Part shown: positions 15,995-26,234 of the stretch, piece after piece
Position numbering within the stretch: position 1 is the first letter of the stretch
How the letters are laid out: every line of letters starts with the position of its first letter
Origin: Zhihengliuella sp.
GTDB lineage: Bacteria > Actinomycetota > Actinomycetes > Actinomycetales > Micrococcaceae
Length of the DNA stretch: 64,000 nucleotides
NCBI RefSeq assembly: GCF_031178195.1
Contig: NZ_JAPSJL010000004.1
Coordinates: 1-64,000, forward strand
Reading direction: 5' to 3'
The notes under the pieces: generated by a model
What the model was told of the DNA's origin: nothing
Databases searched by the model: none
The model's input: the letters and a program-made list of their open reading frames with translations, nothing else
Program-made: the position numbers and the translations under genes

Positions 15995-16024
15995 AAGTAA
16001 CGCCCATCACATCGAGGCTGTCAA
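15995..16024 (-). promoter_or_regulatory. Predicted leftward promoter for the NCS1 permease operon
   Basis: On the minus strand TTGACA (16024-16019) is followed after 18 bases by TTACTT (16000-15995). The -35 is a perfect match and the -10 is weak, a shape often seen with regulated promoters. Confidence 0.5.
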
Positions 16025-16073
16025 CACTTTCTCGCATCGCGACAACGATTCGTCGCATGGCGAGAGGACCCCC

Positions 16074-16103
16074 TTGACAGGTGTTCGAGGCCACACCTAC
16101 GCT
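16074..16103 (+). promoter_or_regulatory. Predicted rightward promoter for the glyoxylate/allantoinase operon
   Basis: TTGACA at 16074-16079 and TACGCT at 16098-16103 with 18 bases between. The predicted start lies about 7 bases later, some 55 bases before ATG 16165. Confidence 0.6.
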
Positions 16104-16121
16104 TCTCGTAATGCAGAATAA

Positions 16122-16142
16122 GGTTTCCACGATCAGGAAACC
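16122..16142. promoter_or_regulatory. Palindromic operator candidate of the rightward ureide operon
   Basis: GGTTTCC-ACGATCA-GGAAACC is a perfect 7-bp inverted repeat placed just downstream of the predicted rightward start point and ending 22 bases before ATG 16165. A bound repressor here would block the first transcribed bases. Confidence 0.55.
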
Positions 16143-16164
16143 CGGCGAAACGAAGGGAACCGCG

Positions 16165-16956
16165 ATGTCCTACACCGTGAACTGCTCGATCCTCCTGACT
16201 GAGCTGCCGCTGCTGGAGCGCCCGGCTGCGGCCAAGGCGGCCGGCTTCGACCGGGTCGAATTCTGGTGGCCGTTCGCCGAGTCCGTCCCGGCCGACACCG
16301 AGATCGACCAGTTCGTCGGCGCGCTGAAGGACGCCGGCGTGCAGCTGACCGGCCTGAACTTCAACGCCGGCGACATGCCCGGCGGCGACCGCGGCCTCGT
16401 CTCCTGGATCGGCCGCGAGGACGAGTTCCGCGCCAACATCGACGTCGTCGCCGCGATCGGCGAGGCCACCGGCTGCCGCCACTTCAACGCCCTCTACGGC
16501 AACCGGCAGGACGGCCAGGACCCCGCCGCGCAGGACGCGCTCGGCGTCGAGAACCTGGTCCTGGCCGCCCGCGGCGTGGAGCGCATCGGCGGCACCGTGC
16601 TGCTGGAGCCGGTCTCCGGCACCGAGGCCTACCCGCTGAAGACCGCCCAGGACGCGCTGGACATCATCGCCAAGACCCAGGAGGCCGGCGTCGACAACGT
16701 CCGCCTGCTGGCCGACTTCTACCACCTGTCCGTCAACGGCGACGACGTCAGCGCCGTCGTCGAGCAGCACGCGCCGCAGTTCGGCCACATCCAGATCGCC
16801 GACAACCCCGGCCGCGGCGCCCCCGGCACGGGCACCCTCCCGCTCGGCGAGTGGGTCACCCGCAGCCGCGACCTCGGCTACGCCGGCCCGATCGGCCTCG
16901 AGTACAAGGCCGCCCAGGAAGACGCCTTCGGCTGGCTCATCCGCCAGACCGCCTGA
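16165..16956 (+). CDS. hyi: Hydroxypyruvate isomerase
   Basis: 263 residues. ATG 16165 is preceded by AAGGGAA; the frame is open further upstream but those codons lie in the promoter. A TIM-barrel protein of the xylose isomerase-like group, with YTVNCSILLTELPLLERPAA at the start, VEFWWPF, TGLNFNAGDMPGGDRG, HFNALYGN, LLEPVSG (metal-ligand Glu), NVRLLADFYHL, GHIQIADNPGRGAPGTG and IGLEYKA at the end. These are typical of Hyi, and the length is close to the usual 258. It interconverts hydroxypyruvate and tartronate semialdehyde. First gene of the operon with TSR, Gcl, glycerate kinase and allantoinase. Confidence 0.9.
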   Translation: MSYTVNCSILLTELPLLERPAAAKAAGFDRVEFWWPFAESVPADTEIDQFVGALKDAGVQLTGLNFNAGDMPGGDRGLVSWIGREDEFRANIDVVAAIGEATGCRHFNALYGNRQDGQDPAAQDALGVENLVLAARGVERIGGTVLLEPVSGTEAYPLKTAQDALDIIAKTQEAGVDNVRLLADFYHLSVNGDDVSAVVEQHAPQFGHIQIADNPGRGAPGTGTLPLGEWVTRSRDLGYAGPIGLEYKAAQEDAFGWLIRQTA

Positions 16957-16986
16957 GCCACCCACGAATTCTCCAAGGAGCTGAAC

Positions 16987-17901
16987 ATGAGCAAGAACAT
17001 CGCTTTCATCGGACTGGGCATCATGGGTCTCCCCATGGCGAAGAACCTGGTCTCCGCCGGATTCAACGTGACCGGCTACAACCGCAGCCCGGGCAAGGCC
17101 GCCGAGCTCGAGGCCGCCGGCGGCAAGGCCGCCGCCAACATCGGTGAGGCCGTGGCCGACGCCGACGTCGTCATCACCATGGTCCCGGACTCGCCGGACG
17201 TCGAGGCCGTCGTCACCGGCGAGAACGGCGTCTTCGCCAACGCCAAGGACGGCGTCCTGTGGATCGACAACTCCACGATCCGCCCCGACGTCGCCGTCCG
17301 CCTGGCCGAGGAGGCCCGCGCCGCCGGCGCCCGCCCGCTCGACGCCCCGGTCTCCGGCGGCGAGGCCGGCGCCATCGACGGCGTCCTGTCCATCATGGTC
17401 GGCGGCGAGAAGGAAGACTTCGACGCCGCGGCCGACGTCTTCGCCGCGGTCGGCAAGACCATCGTCCACGTCGGCCCGGCCGGCTCCGGCCAGACGGTGA
17501 AGGCCGCCAACCAGCTCATCGTCGCCGCCAACATCCAGGCCCTCTCCGAGGCCGTCGTCTTCCTCGAGGCCTACGGCGTGGACACCTCCGCGGCCCTGTC
17601 CGTCCTCGGCGGCGGCCTGGCCGGCTCGAAGGTCCTGGACCAGAAGGGCCAGAAGATCCTGGACCGCAACTTCGACCCGGGCTTCCGCCTCGCCCTGCAC
17701 CACAAGGACATGGGGATCGTCACCTCCGCGGCCCGCGAGGCCGGCGTCGTGCTCCCGCTCGGCGCCGTCGTCGCCCAGCTGGTCGCCTCCACCGTCGCCA
17801 CCGGCGACGGCGGCCTCGACCACTCGGGCCTCTTCCGCGGCGTCCAGCGCGTCTCCGGCAGCCTCGACGCCGCCACCGAACCGACCCCCACCACTGCCTG
17901 A
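16987..17901 (+). CDS. glxR: 2-hydroxy-3-oxopropionate (tartronate semialdehyde) reductase
   Basis: 304 residues; AAGGAG lies seven bases before ATG 16987. The N-terminal Rossmann domain opens with IAFIGLGIMGLPMAKNLVSA, the dinucleotide-binding and beta-hydroxyacid dehydrogenase signature. DAPVSGGEAGAIDG is the second signature of the family and AANQLIVAANIQAL near residue 180 carries the catalytic Lys region (GQTVKAANQ). It reduces tartronate semialdehyde to D-glycerate with NADH or NADPH. It sits 30 bases after hyi and 39 before gcl, as in the classic glyoxylate operon. The symbol follows the E. coli enzyme and not the actinobacterial CRP homologue of the same name. Confidence 0.92.
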   Translation: MSKNIAFIGLGIMGLPMAKNLVSAGFNVTGYNRSPGKAAELEAAGGKAAANIGEAVADADVVITMVPDSPDVEAVVTGENGVFANAKDGVLWIDNSTIRPDVAVRLAEEARAAGARPLDAPVSGGEAGAIDGVLSIMVGGEKEDFDAAADVFAAVGKTIVHVGPAGSGQTVKAANQLIVAANIQALSEAVVFLEAYGVDTSAALSVLGGGLAGSKVLDQKGQKILDRNFDPGFRLALHHKDMGIVTSAAREAGVVLPLGAVVAQLVASTVATGDGGLDHSGLFRGVQRVSGSLDAATEPTPTTA

Positions 17902-17940
17902 GCCGGACCCCCGGTCCGTCCCAGCACCAAGGAGCACCCC

Positions 17941-19758
<1,818 letters not shown>

Positions 19759-19766
19759 GGCACACC

Positions 19767-20912
19767 GTGTACGTGCTCATCGCTCCGGACAAGTTCAAGG
19801 GGACCCTCGCGGCGGCGGACGTCGCCGCGGCGGTCGCCGCCGGCCTGGCCGAGGTGCTGCCCGGGGCGACGATCGCGACCATCCCGGTGGCCGACGGCGG
19901 CGAGGGAACCGTCGCCGCGGCCCTCGGGGCCGGCTACACGGAGATCCGGCGCACCGTCGCCGGGCCGGACGGCCGCCCGGTCGAGGCAGCCCTGGCCGTC
20001 CTCGGCGAGACGGCCGTCGTCGAGCTCGCCGCGGCCTCCGGCCTGGACCTGGTGCCGGAGGCCGAGCGGGACGCCCGCACGGCCAGCAGCCGCGGCACGG
20101 GCGAGCTCATCGGCGCCGCGCTCGACGCGGGAGCCCGCCGGATCGTCCTCGGCGTCGGCGGCAGCGCCTGCACCGACGGCGGGGCCGGACTGCTCGCCGC
20201 GCTCGGGGCGCGCTTCCTGGACGCGTCCGGGGCCGTGCTCGACGACGGCGGCGCGGCCCTGAACCAGCTCACCTGCGTGGACCTCTCGGGCCTGGACCCG
20301 CGGATCGAGAAGGTGGACTTCGTCCTCGCCAGCGACGTCGACAACCCCCTGCTCGGGGAGCGCGGCGCCGCGGCGGTCTTCGGACCGCAGAAGGGGGCGA
20401 CGCCGGAGATCGTGGCCGAGCTCGAGTCCGGGCTCGCCCGGTTCGTCGAGATCTTCGAGCGCGTCGCCGGCCCGGAGCGGGCCTCTGCCGCCGTGCAGCC
20501 GGGCGCCGGCAGCGCCGGCGGCGTGGGCTTCGCGGCCCTGGCCGTGCTGCGGGCCTCCCGGCGCCGCGGCATCGACGTGGTCATGGAGCTCACCGGCTTC
20601 ACGGCCGCGCTGGACGGGGCCGACGCCGTCGTCACCGGCGAGGGGCGGCTCGACACGCAGACACTCGAGGGGAAGGCGCCCGCCGGAGTCGCCGCGGCGG
20701 CGGCCGCGCGCGGCATCCCCGTCTACGCGGTCTGCGGCCGGCTCGACCTGGACGCGCAGACCCTGGCCGCGGCCGGGATCGGCACCGCGATCGCCCTCAC
20801 CGACGTCGAGCCCGACGTCGCCACCTGCATCGCCCGTCCGGGGCCCCTGCTGCAGGAGGTCGGCGCACGCATCGGGCGCGCGATTGAGCAGCGCGTCCCG
20901 AGCACTGCATGA
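19767..20912 (+). CDS. glxK: Glycerate kinase
   Basis: 381 residues from GTG 19767, eight bases after gcl stops, with GAGG before it; the frame is open far upstream but only as a shadow of gcl. It phosphorylates D-glycerate to 2-phosphoglycerate (or 3-phosphoglycerate in some members), sending two-carbon overflow into glycolysis. Family features: VLIAPDKFKGTLAAADVAAA at the start, PVADGGEGTV, VLGVGGSACTDGGAG, GPQKGATPEIV, GAGSAGGVGFAAL, VITGEGRLD-like VVTGEGRLDTQTLEGKAP. The length equals that of E. coli GlxK. Fourth gene of the ureide operon. Confidence 0.92.
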   Translation: MYVLIAPDKFKGTLAAADVAAAVAAGLAEVLPGATIATIPVADGGEGTVAAALGAGYTEIRRTVAGPDGRPVEAALAVLGETAVVELAAASGLDLVPEAERDARTASSRGTGELIGAALDAGARRIVLGVGGSACTDGGAGLLAALGARFLDASGAVLDDGGAALNQLTCVDLSGLDPRIEKVDFVLASDVDNPLLGERGAAAVFGPQKGATPEIVAELESGLARFVEIFERVAGPERASAAVQPGAGSAGGVGFAALAVLRASRRRGIDVVMELTGFTAALDGADAVVTGEGRLDTQTLEGKAPAGVAAAAAARGIPVYAVCGRLDLDAQTLAAAGIGTAIALTDVEPDVATCIARPGPLLQEVGARIGRAIEQRVPSTA

Positions 20913-20960
20913 TTTGAGCACCGGCCCGCCACGGCGGGTCCAGACACGAAGGAGACAGCC

Positions 20961-22349
20961 TTGAGCATCGACAGCAGCGCCGCGTCCGCGGCCACCGTGC
21001 CGGGGTCCGGCGATACCGCGTTCGACCTGGTCGTGCGCGCCGAGCGGATCCTCACCCCGGACGGCATCGTCGCCGGCGAGGTCGGCATCCGCGACGGCCG
21101 CGTCGCCGTCGTCGAGCCGCGCGGCAGCGGCCTGACCGGCACCGAGACCGTGGAACTGGGCGCCGAGGAGGTCATGATCCCCGGCCTCGTGGACACCCAC
21201 GTGCACGTCAACGAGCCCGGCCGCACCGAGTGGGAGGGCTTCGACTCGGCCACCCGCGCCGCGGCCGCCGGCGGCGTGACCACGCTGATCGACATGCCGC
21301 TGAACTCCATCCCGCCGACGGTGGACGTCGCCGCGCTCGAGGAGAAGAAGGCCGTGGCCGCGCCGCAGTCCCACATCGACGTGGGCTTCTGGGGCGGGGC
21401 GATCCCGGGCAACAAGGCCGACCTGCGCCCGCTGCACGACGCCGGCGTCTTCGGCTTCAAGTGCTTCCTGCTGCACTCGGGCGTGGACGAGTTCCCGCAC
21501 CTGACCGCGGACGAGATGGAAGAGGACATGGCCGAGCTGGCCACGTTCGACGGCCTGATGATCGTCCACGCCGAGGACTCGACGACGATCGACGGCGCCC
21601 CGCAGCCCGAGGGCAACGCGTACGAGCGCTTCCTGGCCTCCCGGCCCCGCGAGGCCGAGAACATCGCCATCGCCCAGGTGATCGAGCGCGCCCGCCGCAC
21701 CGGCTCCCGCGCCCACATCCTGCACCTGTCCTCGTCCGACGCGCTGCCGATGCTGGCCGAGGCCAAGCGCGACGGCGTGCGCCTCACAGTGGAGACCTGC
21801 CCGCACTACCTGACCCTGCTCGCCGAGGAGATCCCCGCCGGCGGCACCGCCTACAAGTGCTGCCCGCCAATCCGCGAGGAGGCGAACCGGGAGCTGCTCT
21901 GGCAGGGCCTGGAGGACGGCACGATCGACTTCATCGTCTCCGACCACTCGCCGTCGACCGTGGACCTCAAGCACGTGGAGACCGGCGACTTCGGCACCGC
22001 GTGGGGCGGCGTCGCCTCCCTGCAGCTCGGGCTGTCCCTGATCTGGACCGAGGCGAAGAAGCGGGGCATCGCCCTGGAGCGCGTGGTGCAGTGGATGTCC
22101 TCCAACCCGGCACGGTTCGCCGGGCTGGAGCGCAAGGGCCGGATCGAGCCGGGCGTCGACGCCGACTTCGCCGTCTTCTCCCCGGAGGCGTCGCAGATCA
22201 TCGACGTGACCCGCCTGCACCACCGGAACCAGATCTCGCCGTACGACGGCCGCGAGCTGGTCGGCGAGGTGTCCGGCACCTGGGTCCGCGGCCAGAAGGT
22301 CGACTTCCAGACCCCGCGCGGACGCCTGATCCGCCGCGGCGAGGCCTGA
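20961..22349 (+). CDS. allB: Allantoinase
   Basis: 462 residues from TTG 20961, with AAGGAG six bases upstream. Cyclic amidohydrolase that opens allantoin to allantoate using two metal ions in a TIM barrel. Visible: VDTHVHVNEPGRTEWEGF with the HxH metal motif, GGVTTLIDMPLNS, GFKCFLLHSG with the Lys that becomes carboxylated, HILHLSSSDAL, TCPHYLTL and IVSDHSPSTVDLK. These match allantoinase rather than dihydropyrimidinase or hydantoinase, though the families are close. Last gene of the rightward operon; the permease and racemase-like gene for its substrate lie in the divergent operon. It is followed by strong hairpins. Confidence 0.9.
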   Translation: MSIDSSAASAATVPGSGDTAFDLVVRAERILTPDGIVAGEVGIRDGRVAVVEPRGSGLTGTETVELGAEEVMIPGLVDTHVHVNEPGRTEWEGFDSATRAAAAGGVTTLIDMPLNSIPPTVDVAALEEKKAVAAPQSHIDVGFWGGAIPGNKADLRPLHDAGVFGFKCFLLHSGVDEFPHLTADEMEEDMAELATFDGLMIVHAEDSTTIDGAPQPEGNAYERFLASRPREAENIAIAQVIERARRTGSRAHILHLSSSDALPMLAEAKRDGVRLTVETCPHYLTLLAEEIPAGGTAYKCCPPIREEANRELLWQGLEDGTIDFIVSDHSPSTVDLKHVETGDFGTAWGGVASLQLGLSLIWTEAKKRGIALERVVQWMSSNPARFAGLERKGRIEPGVDADFAVFSPEASQIIDVTRLHHRNQISPYDGRELVGEVSGTWVRGQKVDFQTPRGRLIRRGEA

Positions 22350-22363
22350 GCCTCACGAGAGCT

Positions 22364-22399
22364 CCGCGGCCGGGGGCTTCGTGTCGTCGCCGGCCGCGG
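22364..22399. terminator. Inverted repeat after allantoinase
   Basis: CCGCGGCCGG (22364-22373) and its exact complement at 22390-22399 with a 16-base loop, 14 bases after the stop codon. First of three hairpins ending the operon. Confidence 0.6.
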
Positions 22400-22456
22400 T
22401 AGCGGGGACCCCAGGGTCCGCGCGCACCCGGTGCGCTCTGCTCAGCGCGCCGGCCA

Positions 22457-22486
22457 GGGTGGAGGGGATCGCCGGCCCCTCCACCC
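22457..22486. terminator. Second hairpin between allantoinase and peroxidase genes
   Basis: An 11-pair perfect stem (22457-22467 with 22476-22486) and an 8-base loop. It would work in both directions between the convergent genes. Confidence 0.65.
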
Positions 22487-22496
22487 GGCAGAGCGA

Positions 22497-22538
22497 CCAG
22501 CGGCCACCCCGGGACGGACGGGGTGGGCGCTGGTTTTT
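22497..22538 (+). terminator. Rho-independent terminator of the ureide operon
   Basis: CCAGCGGCCACCCCG (22497-22511) pairs with 22519-22533 with one G-G mismatch, loop GGACGGA, and is followed by five T residues at 22534-22538. This is the only one of the three hairpins here with a T tail. Confidence 0.8.
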
Positions 22539-22556
22539 CGCTGTGCCGGCGTCGGC

Positions 22557-23033
22557 CTAGACGCCGAGCAGGTCGCGCAGGCGCGAGACGTGGCCCTGGG
22601 CGGCGACGTTGTACTCGGCGTGCTGCACGCGGCCGTCCGGGCCCACCACCACGGTGGTGCGCAGGACGCCCGTGGAGCGCTGGCCGTTGAACTCCTTCTC
22701 GCCATAGGCGCCGTAGGCCTGTGCGACCTCCGCGCCCTCGTCGGAGAGCAGCGGGAAGGTCAGGGCCTCGTCGGCGGCGAACGCCTCGAGATCGCCGATC
22801 GGGTCCGGCGAGATGCCCACGACGTCGTACCCGGCGCCCTGCAGCGCGGAGAGGCTGTCGCGGAAGTCGCACGCCTCGGTGGTGCATCCGGGGGTGGCGG
22901 CCTTCGGGTAGAAGTAGACGACGACGCTGCGGCCGGCGTAGTCGGCGAGGGCGGCCGTGCCCCCGCGGGCGGTGGGGAGTTCGAAGGCCGGGGCCTGGTC
23001 GCCGGGCGCGAGCCGGTTCTGCTGGTCTGTCAT
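22557..23033 (-). CDS. bcp: Thioredoxin-dependent thiol peroxidase (PrxQ/Bcp family)
   Basis: 158 residues. Cytosolic peroxiredoxin that reduces hydrogen peroxide and organic hydroperoxides. VVVYFYPKAATPGCTTEACD holds the peroxidatic Cys in PGCT and the resolving Cys five residues later (CTTEAC), the arrangement of the alpha-helix 2 PrxQ type. Later segments FPLLSDE, RTTVVVGPDGRV and the C-terminal length fit the family (about 155). It stands alone, convergent with allantoinase and downstream of a short promoter region. AGGAGT-like sequence precedes the ATG. Confidence 0.93.
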   Translation of the reverse strand: MTDQQNRLAPGDQAPAFELPTARGGTAALADYAGRSVVVYFYPKAATPGCTTEACDFRDSLSALQGAGYDVVGISPDPIGDLEAFAADEALTFPLLSDEGAEVAQAYGAYGEKEFNGQRSTGVLRTTVVVGPDGRVQHAEYNVAAQGHVSRLRDLLGV

Positions 23034-23115
23034 GGGAGACTCCTCGGTTCAATATTCCGTCATGCGGTAACGCTTTCTCATACTACGAACTGTGCTGGGG
23101 TAAGTACAGGGCTGC

Positions 23116-23925
23116 TCAGTCACCGCGTCGATCGTCGCCGGTCAGCCGCTGGCTCAGGTAGACGGGGATCATGGAGACCAGGATCAGGACGGCGGCGATC
23201 ACGTTGACCACCGGGGCCTGGTTGGGCCGGGCCATGTTGTTGAAGATCCAGATCGGCAGCGTCTCCGTGCCCGGCGGGGCCGTGAACGTGGTGACCACGA
23301 TCTCGTCGAAGCTCAGGGCGAAGGCCAGCAGTCCGCCGGCCACGAGCGCGGACCGGAACCCCGGGAAGGTCACCTGCCAGAACGTCTGCCAGCTGGTCGC
23401 CCCCATGTCCATCGCCGCCTCCTCGAGGTTCCGGTTCATGCGGGGCAGGCGGGCCTGCACGTTGTTGAAGACCATGACGATGCAGAAGGTCGCGTGGCCG
23501 ACGATGATGCTGAACATGCCCAGGCCGATGCCGAGCGGGTCCAGGACCGTCTTGAAGGTGTTGGACAGGGCGACGCCGGTGACGATCCCGGGCAGGGCGA
23601 TCGGCAGCACGACGAGGAGGTTGACCGTGCTCTTGCCGAAGAAGCTGTAGCGGGAGAGCGCGAAGGCGACGAGCGTGCCGAGCACGAGGGAGATGAGCGT
23701 GGCTGCGGCGGCCACGCGCACCGACGTCGCGATCGCCTCGCGCGCGCCCTCGTTGTTCCAGGCGGCCGTCCACCACCGGGTGGTGAAGTCGGTGATGGGG
23801 AAGCTGCCCGACGTGGTCGCGTTGAACGAGTTGAGGATGACGAGCAGCAGGGGGAGGTAGACCGCTGCCATGACGAGCCCGGCGACGGCGCGGAGGGCCG
23901 AGCGGGATCCGGCGGAGAACTGCAT
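23116..23925 (-). CDS. ABC transporter permease, PotC-like (polyamine type)
   Basis: 269 residues from ATG 23925, six bases after AGGAG; the longer open frame is a shadow of the preceding gene. Six membrane helices; the EAA loop that docks on the ATPase reads EEAAMDMGATSWQTFWQVTF. The N-terminal part SFNATTSGSFPITDFTTRWW and the loop VTTFTAPPGTETLPIWIFNN are typical of PotC-type subunits for spermidine/putrescine and related amines. Fourth and last gene of a leftward operon: ATPase, binding protein, PotB-like, PotC-like. It starts eight bases after the PotB-like stop. Confidence 0.9.
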   Translation of the reverse strand: MQFSAGSRSALRAVAGLVMAAVYLPLLLVILNSFNATTSGSFPITDFTTRWWTAAWNNEGAREAIATSVRVAAAATLISLVLGTLVAFALSRYSFFGKSTVNLLVVLPIALPGIVTGVALSNTFKTVLDPLGIGLGMFSIIVGHATFCIVMVFNNVQARLPRMNRNLEEAAMDMGATSWQTFWQVTFPGFRSALVAGGLLAFALSFDEIVVTTFTAPPGTETLPIWIFNNMARPNQAPVVNVIAAVLILVSMIPVYLSQRLTGDDRRGD

Positions 23926-23933
23926 GGCGACTC

Positions 23934-24860
23934 CTAGAAGTGCTTCAGCGCGCCGGACCGGCGGGCGGCGAGCAGGTAGAGGACCACGACCGCCAGCGGG
24001 ACCATGCTGAAGGCCGCCGCCAGGGGCGGGTTGAGGTTGATGTTGGACGCGATCACGGTGCCGATGACCTGGGTCTTGCCCCCGACGAACTGCGCCGCGA
24101 TGTAGTCGCCGAGGCTGAGCGAGAACGTGAAGATGGAGCCGGCGATCAAGGCGGGCTTCAGCAGGGGCAGCGCCACGTGGCGGACCGTCGCCCAGCTGCG
24201 GCCGCCCAGGTCGGAGGACGCCTCGAACAGGTTCTCCGGGATCTGCCGCAGGGCCGAGTACACGGGGACCGCCATGAAGGGGAACCAGAGGTACGCGAGC
24301 GTCACGACGAGCGCCCCCGTCCCGTAGCCCGGGGCGTCCAGGCCGAACGGACGCAGCAGCCAGTCCAGCGGCCCACCGGTGGTGAAGGAGATCCGCCACG
24401 AGTAGACCTTGACCAGGTATCCGGCCCAGAGCGGGAGCGCGATGCCGATGGCCAGGAGCGTGCGGACGCGCCGCGAGGCGACCTTCGCCATGTAGAGGCC
24501 CAGGGGCAGGGCGACCGCCGCGCAGAGCAGCGTGACGGCGAGCGAGATGCCGATGGTCCGCAGTGCCGTCGCCTGGTAGGCGGGCTCGGTGGCGAGACGG
24601 ACGAAGTTGTCCAGCGTGAAGGCCGGCTGGACCTTCGACGTGAAGGTGTCCACGCGCCAGAACGCCGTCGCGAACAGCAGGAGCAGCGAGCCGATGTAGA
24701 GGACGCCGAGCCAGGCGAGCGGCAGGACCAGGAGGGCGCCGAGCCGGACGCGGGGGCGCGAGTACAGCCAGCGGGACAGCGCTCCGCTGCGCCGGGCCGC
24801 CGGCCCGTCCGATGCGGCGGACCGGACGGAAGGCGGGGTGATGACGGCTTGTCGGTTCAT
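23934..24860 (-). CDS. ABC transporter permease, PotB-like (polyamine type)
   Basis: 308 residues starting MNRQAVITPPSV at 24860; the N-terminal 35 residues are cytosolic and Arg/Ser-rich, followed by six helices. YIGSLLLLFATAFWRVDTFT is typical of the first periplasmic region, and the EAA loop reads FEASSDLGGRSWATVRHVAL. A SLGDYIAAQFVGG stretch near the end is characteristic of PotB-like subunits. With the PotC-like protein it would form the membrane channel of the importer. The 74-base gap to the binding-protein gene upstream holds a very strong hairpin that may lower its expression relative to the binding protein. Confidence 0.9.
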   Translation of the reverse strand: MNRQAVITPPSVRSAASDGPAARRSGALSRWLYSRPRVRLGALLVLPLAWLGVLYIGSLLLLFATAFWRVDTFTSKVQPAFTLDNFVRLATEPAYQATALRTIGISLAVTLLCAAVALPLGLYMAKVASRRVRTLLAIGIALPLWAGYLVKVYSWRISFTTGGPLDWLLRPFGLDAPGYGTGALVVTLAYLWFPFMAVPVYSALRQIPENLFEASSDLGGRSWATVRHVALPLLKPALIAGSIFTFSLSLGDYIAAQFVGGKTQVIGTVIASNINLNPPLAAAFSMVPLAVVVLYLLAARRSGALKHF

Positions 24861-24875
24861 GGGTGGCAACTCTCT

Positions 24876-24917
24876 CCGGGTGGGTGGGCGGGACGCGGGT
24901 CCCGCCCACCCACCCGG
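24876..24917 (-). terminator. 19-pair intercistronic hairpin after the binding-protein gene
   Basis: 24876-24894 pairs perfectly with 24899-24917 around a GCGG loop. It lies between the binding-protein stop and the PotB-like start within one operon. Likely a partial terminator or an mRNA 3'-end stabiliser, which would favour binding-protein mRNA. Confidence 0.75.
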
Positions 24918-24934
24918 GTCGGGGTGGTGGCCGG

Positions 24935-26158
24935 TCAGCCCTTGACGCGGGTCCAGGCCTCGGTCCACTGCTGGTAGTTGGTGCACGTGACGTCGGTGCG
25001 GCCGTCGAGGCACTCTTCCACCGGCGTGGTCCACATCCAGACGTTCTTGTAGTACTCCTCGTCCGTCGCGTGGAACGTCTCGCAGTGCGCGATGTTCGCC
25101 TCGCTGCCCTCGCACGCGAGCGTGTTGGCCGGCGCCATGCCGAAGTTCTGGGCGATCGCCGCGTTCACCTCGGGCGAGGAGGCGTAGTCGATCCACTGGT
25201 AGGCGCAGTTCTGGTTCTTCGCCTCGGCGTGGATCATCCAGGTGTCGGACCAGCCGGTGGCGCCCTCCTTCGGGAGGACGGCCTCGACGGGGCCGCCGTC
25301 GTTCTGGGCGAGGTTGACGATGACCTGCCAGCCGGTGCCGAGGGCCGCCGTGCCGCTCGAGATGGAGGAGACGGCCTTCAGCGCGTCGTTCCAGTACTCG
25401 CCGGCGATCCCGTTCTGCTGCTCCAGCAGTTCGACGGCGGCGTCGAGCTGCGTCTCGTCGAGCGCGTACGGGTTGGTGATGCCGAGATCGGGCTGCGTCG
25501 CCATGAGGTACAGGGCGGCGTCGGCGATGAAGATGGGGGAGTCGTAGGCCATGATCTTTCCGGCGTACTCGCTGTCCGGCTCCCAGGTGGCGGCCCAGGA
25601 GTCGGGCGCCTCGGGCACCAGGTCCGTGTTGTACATCAGGACGTTGGCGCCGCGCCCGATCGGGACGCCGTAGCTCTTGCCGTTGAGGGTGTCGTAGATC
25701 TGGCCCTTGAGCCCCTCGACGAGGTTCCCGAAGTTGGGCACCAGGTCCGTGTTGATGGGCTGGACGTCACCGCCGGCGATGAGCCGCAGGGAGGCGTCCC
25801 CGGAGGCCGAGACGACGTCGTACTCGCCGGTGCGCATGAGCTGGACCATCTCGTCCGAGGTGGCGCCGACCTTCCGGTTGACCATGCAGCCGGTCTGCTC
25901 CTCGAACGCCGACACCCAGTCGGCGTCGGGGTTGGTGGTGCCGTCCTCGACGAAGCCGGCCCAGGCGACGATGTTGACCTCGCCCTCCCCGTCGCCGACC
26001 TCTGTAGCGGCGGGGATGTCCGGGACCGTGATCCCGCCCCCGCCGGCTGCGGCGTCCGTACCGCCGCTGCAGCCGGTGAGCGCCAGCGCGCTCGCGGCTA
26101 GGACGGCCAGCGGGAGCATCGTCCGGCGCAGCTTCTTCGCTCCGCGATCTTCACTCAT
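24935..26158 (-). CDS. ABC transporter substrate-binding lipoprotein, PotD-like
   Basis: 407 residues. The N-terminal signal peptide has KKLRR, a hydrophobic core and the lipobox LTGC (Cys30), so the mature protein would be lipid-anchored outside the membrane. The mature part starts with a Gly/Ala-rich spacer and then EVNIVAWAGFVEDG, typical of PotD/extracellular binding proteins group 1. GEYDVVSASGDASLRLIAGG and GVPIGRGANVLMYNTDL are characteristic segments. Six further cysteines (for example TGCMVN, NQNCAYQW, ECLDGRTDVTC) could make extracellular disulfides, which is unusual for PotD. Ligand is probably a polyamine or a related amine or amino acid; it is not determined by sequence alone. 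Confidence 0.85.
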   Translation of the reverse strand: MSEDRGAKKLRRTMLPLAVLAASALALTGCSGGTDAAAGGGGITVPDIPAATEVGDGEGEVNIVAWAGFVEDGTTNPDADWVSAFEEQTGCMVNRKVGATSDEMVQLMRTGEYDVVSASGDASLRLIAGGDVQPINTDLVPNFGNLVEGLKGQIYDTLNGKSYGVPIGRGANVLMYNTDLVPEAPDSWAATWEPDSEYAGKIMAYDSPIFIADAALYLMATQPDLGITNPYALDETQLDAAVELLEQQNGIAGEYWNDALKAVSSISSGTAALGTGWQVIVNLAQNDGGPVEAVLPKEGATGWSDTWMIHAEAKNQNCAYQWIDYASSPEVNAAIAQNFGMAPANTLACEGSEANIAHCETFHATDEEYYKNVWMWTTPVEECLDGRTDVTCTNYQQWTEAWTRVKG

Positions 26159-26202
26159 GATGGTTCTCCTTCTCGGTGATGGATCTCGATGGGTGGTTCG
26201 GG

Positions 26203-26234
26203 GGTCCCCGCCGCCGTCGCGCCGGCCGGGGACC
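26203..26234 (-). terminator. Intercistronic hairpin before the binding-protein gene
   Basis: GGTCCCCG (26203-26210) pairs with 26227-26234 around a 16-base GC-rich loop, between the ATPase stop and the binding-protein start. Together with 24876-24917 it brackets the binding-protein cistron. Confidence 0.55.
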
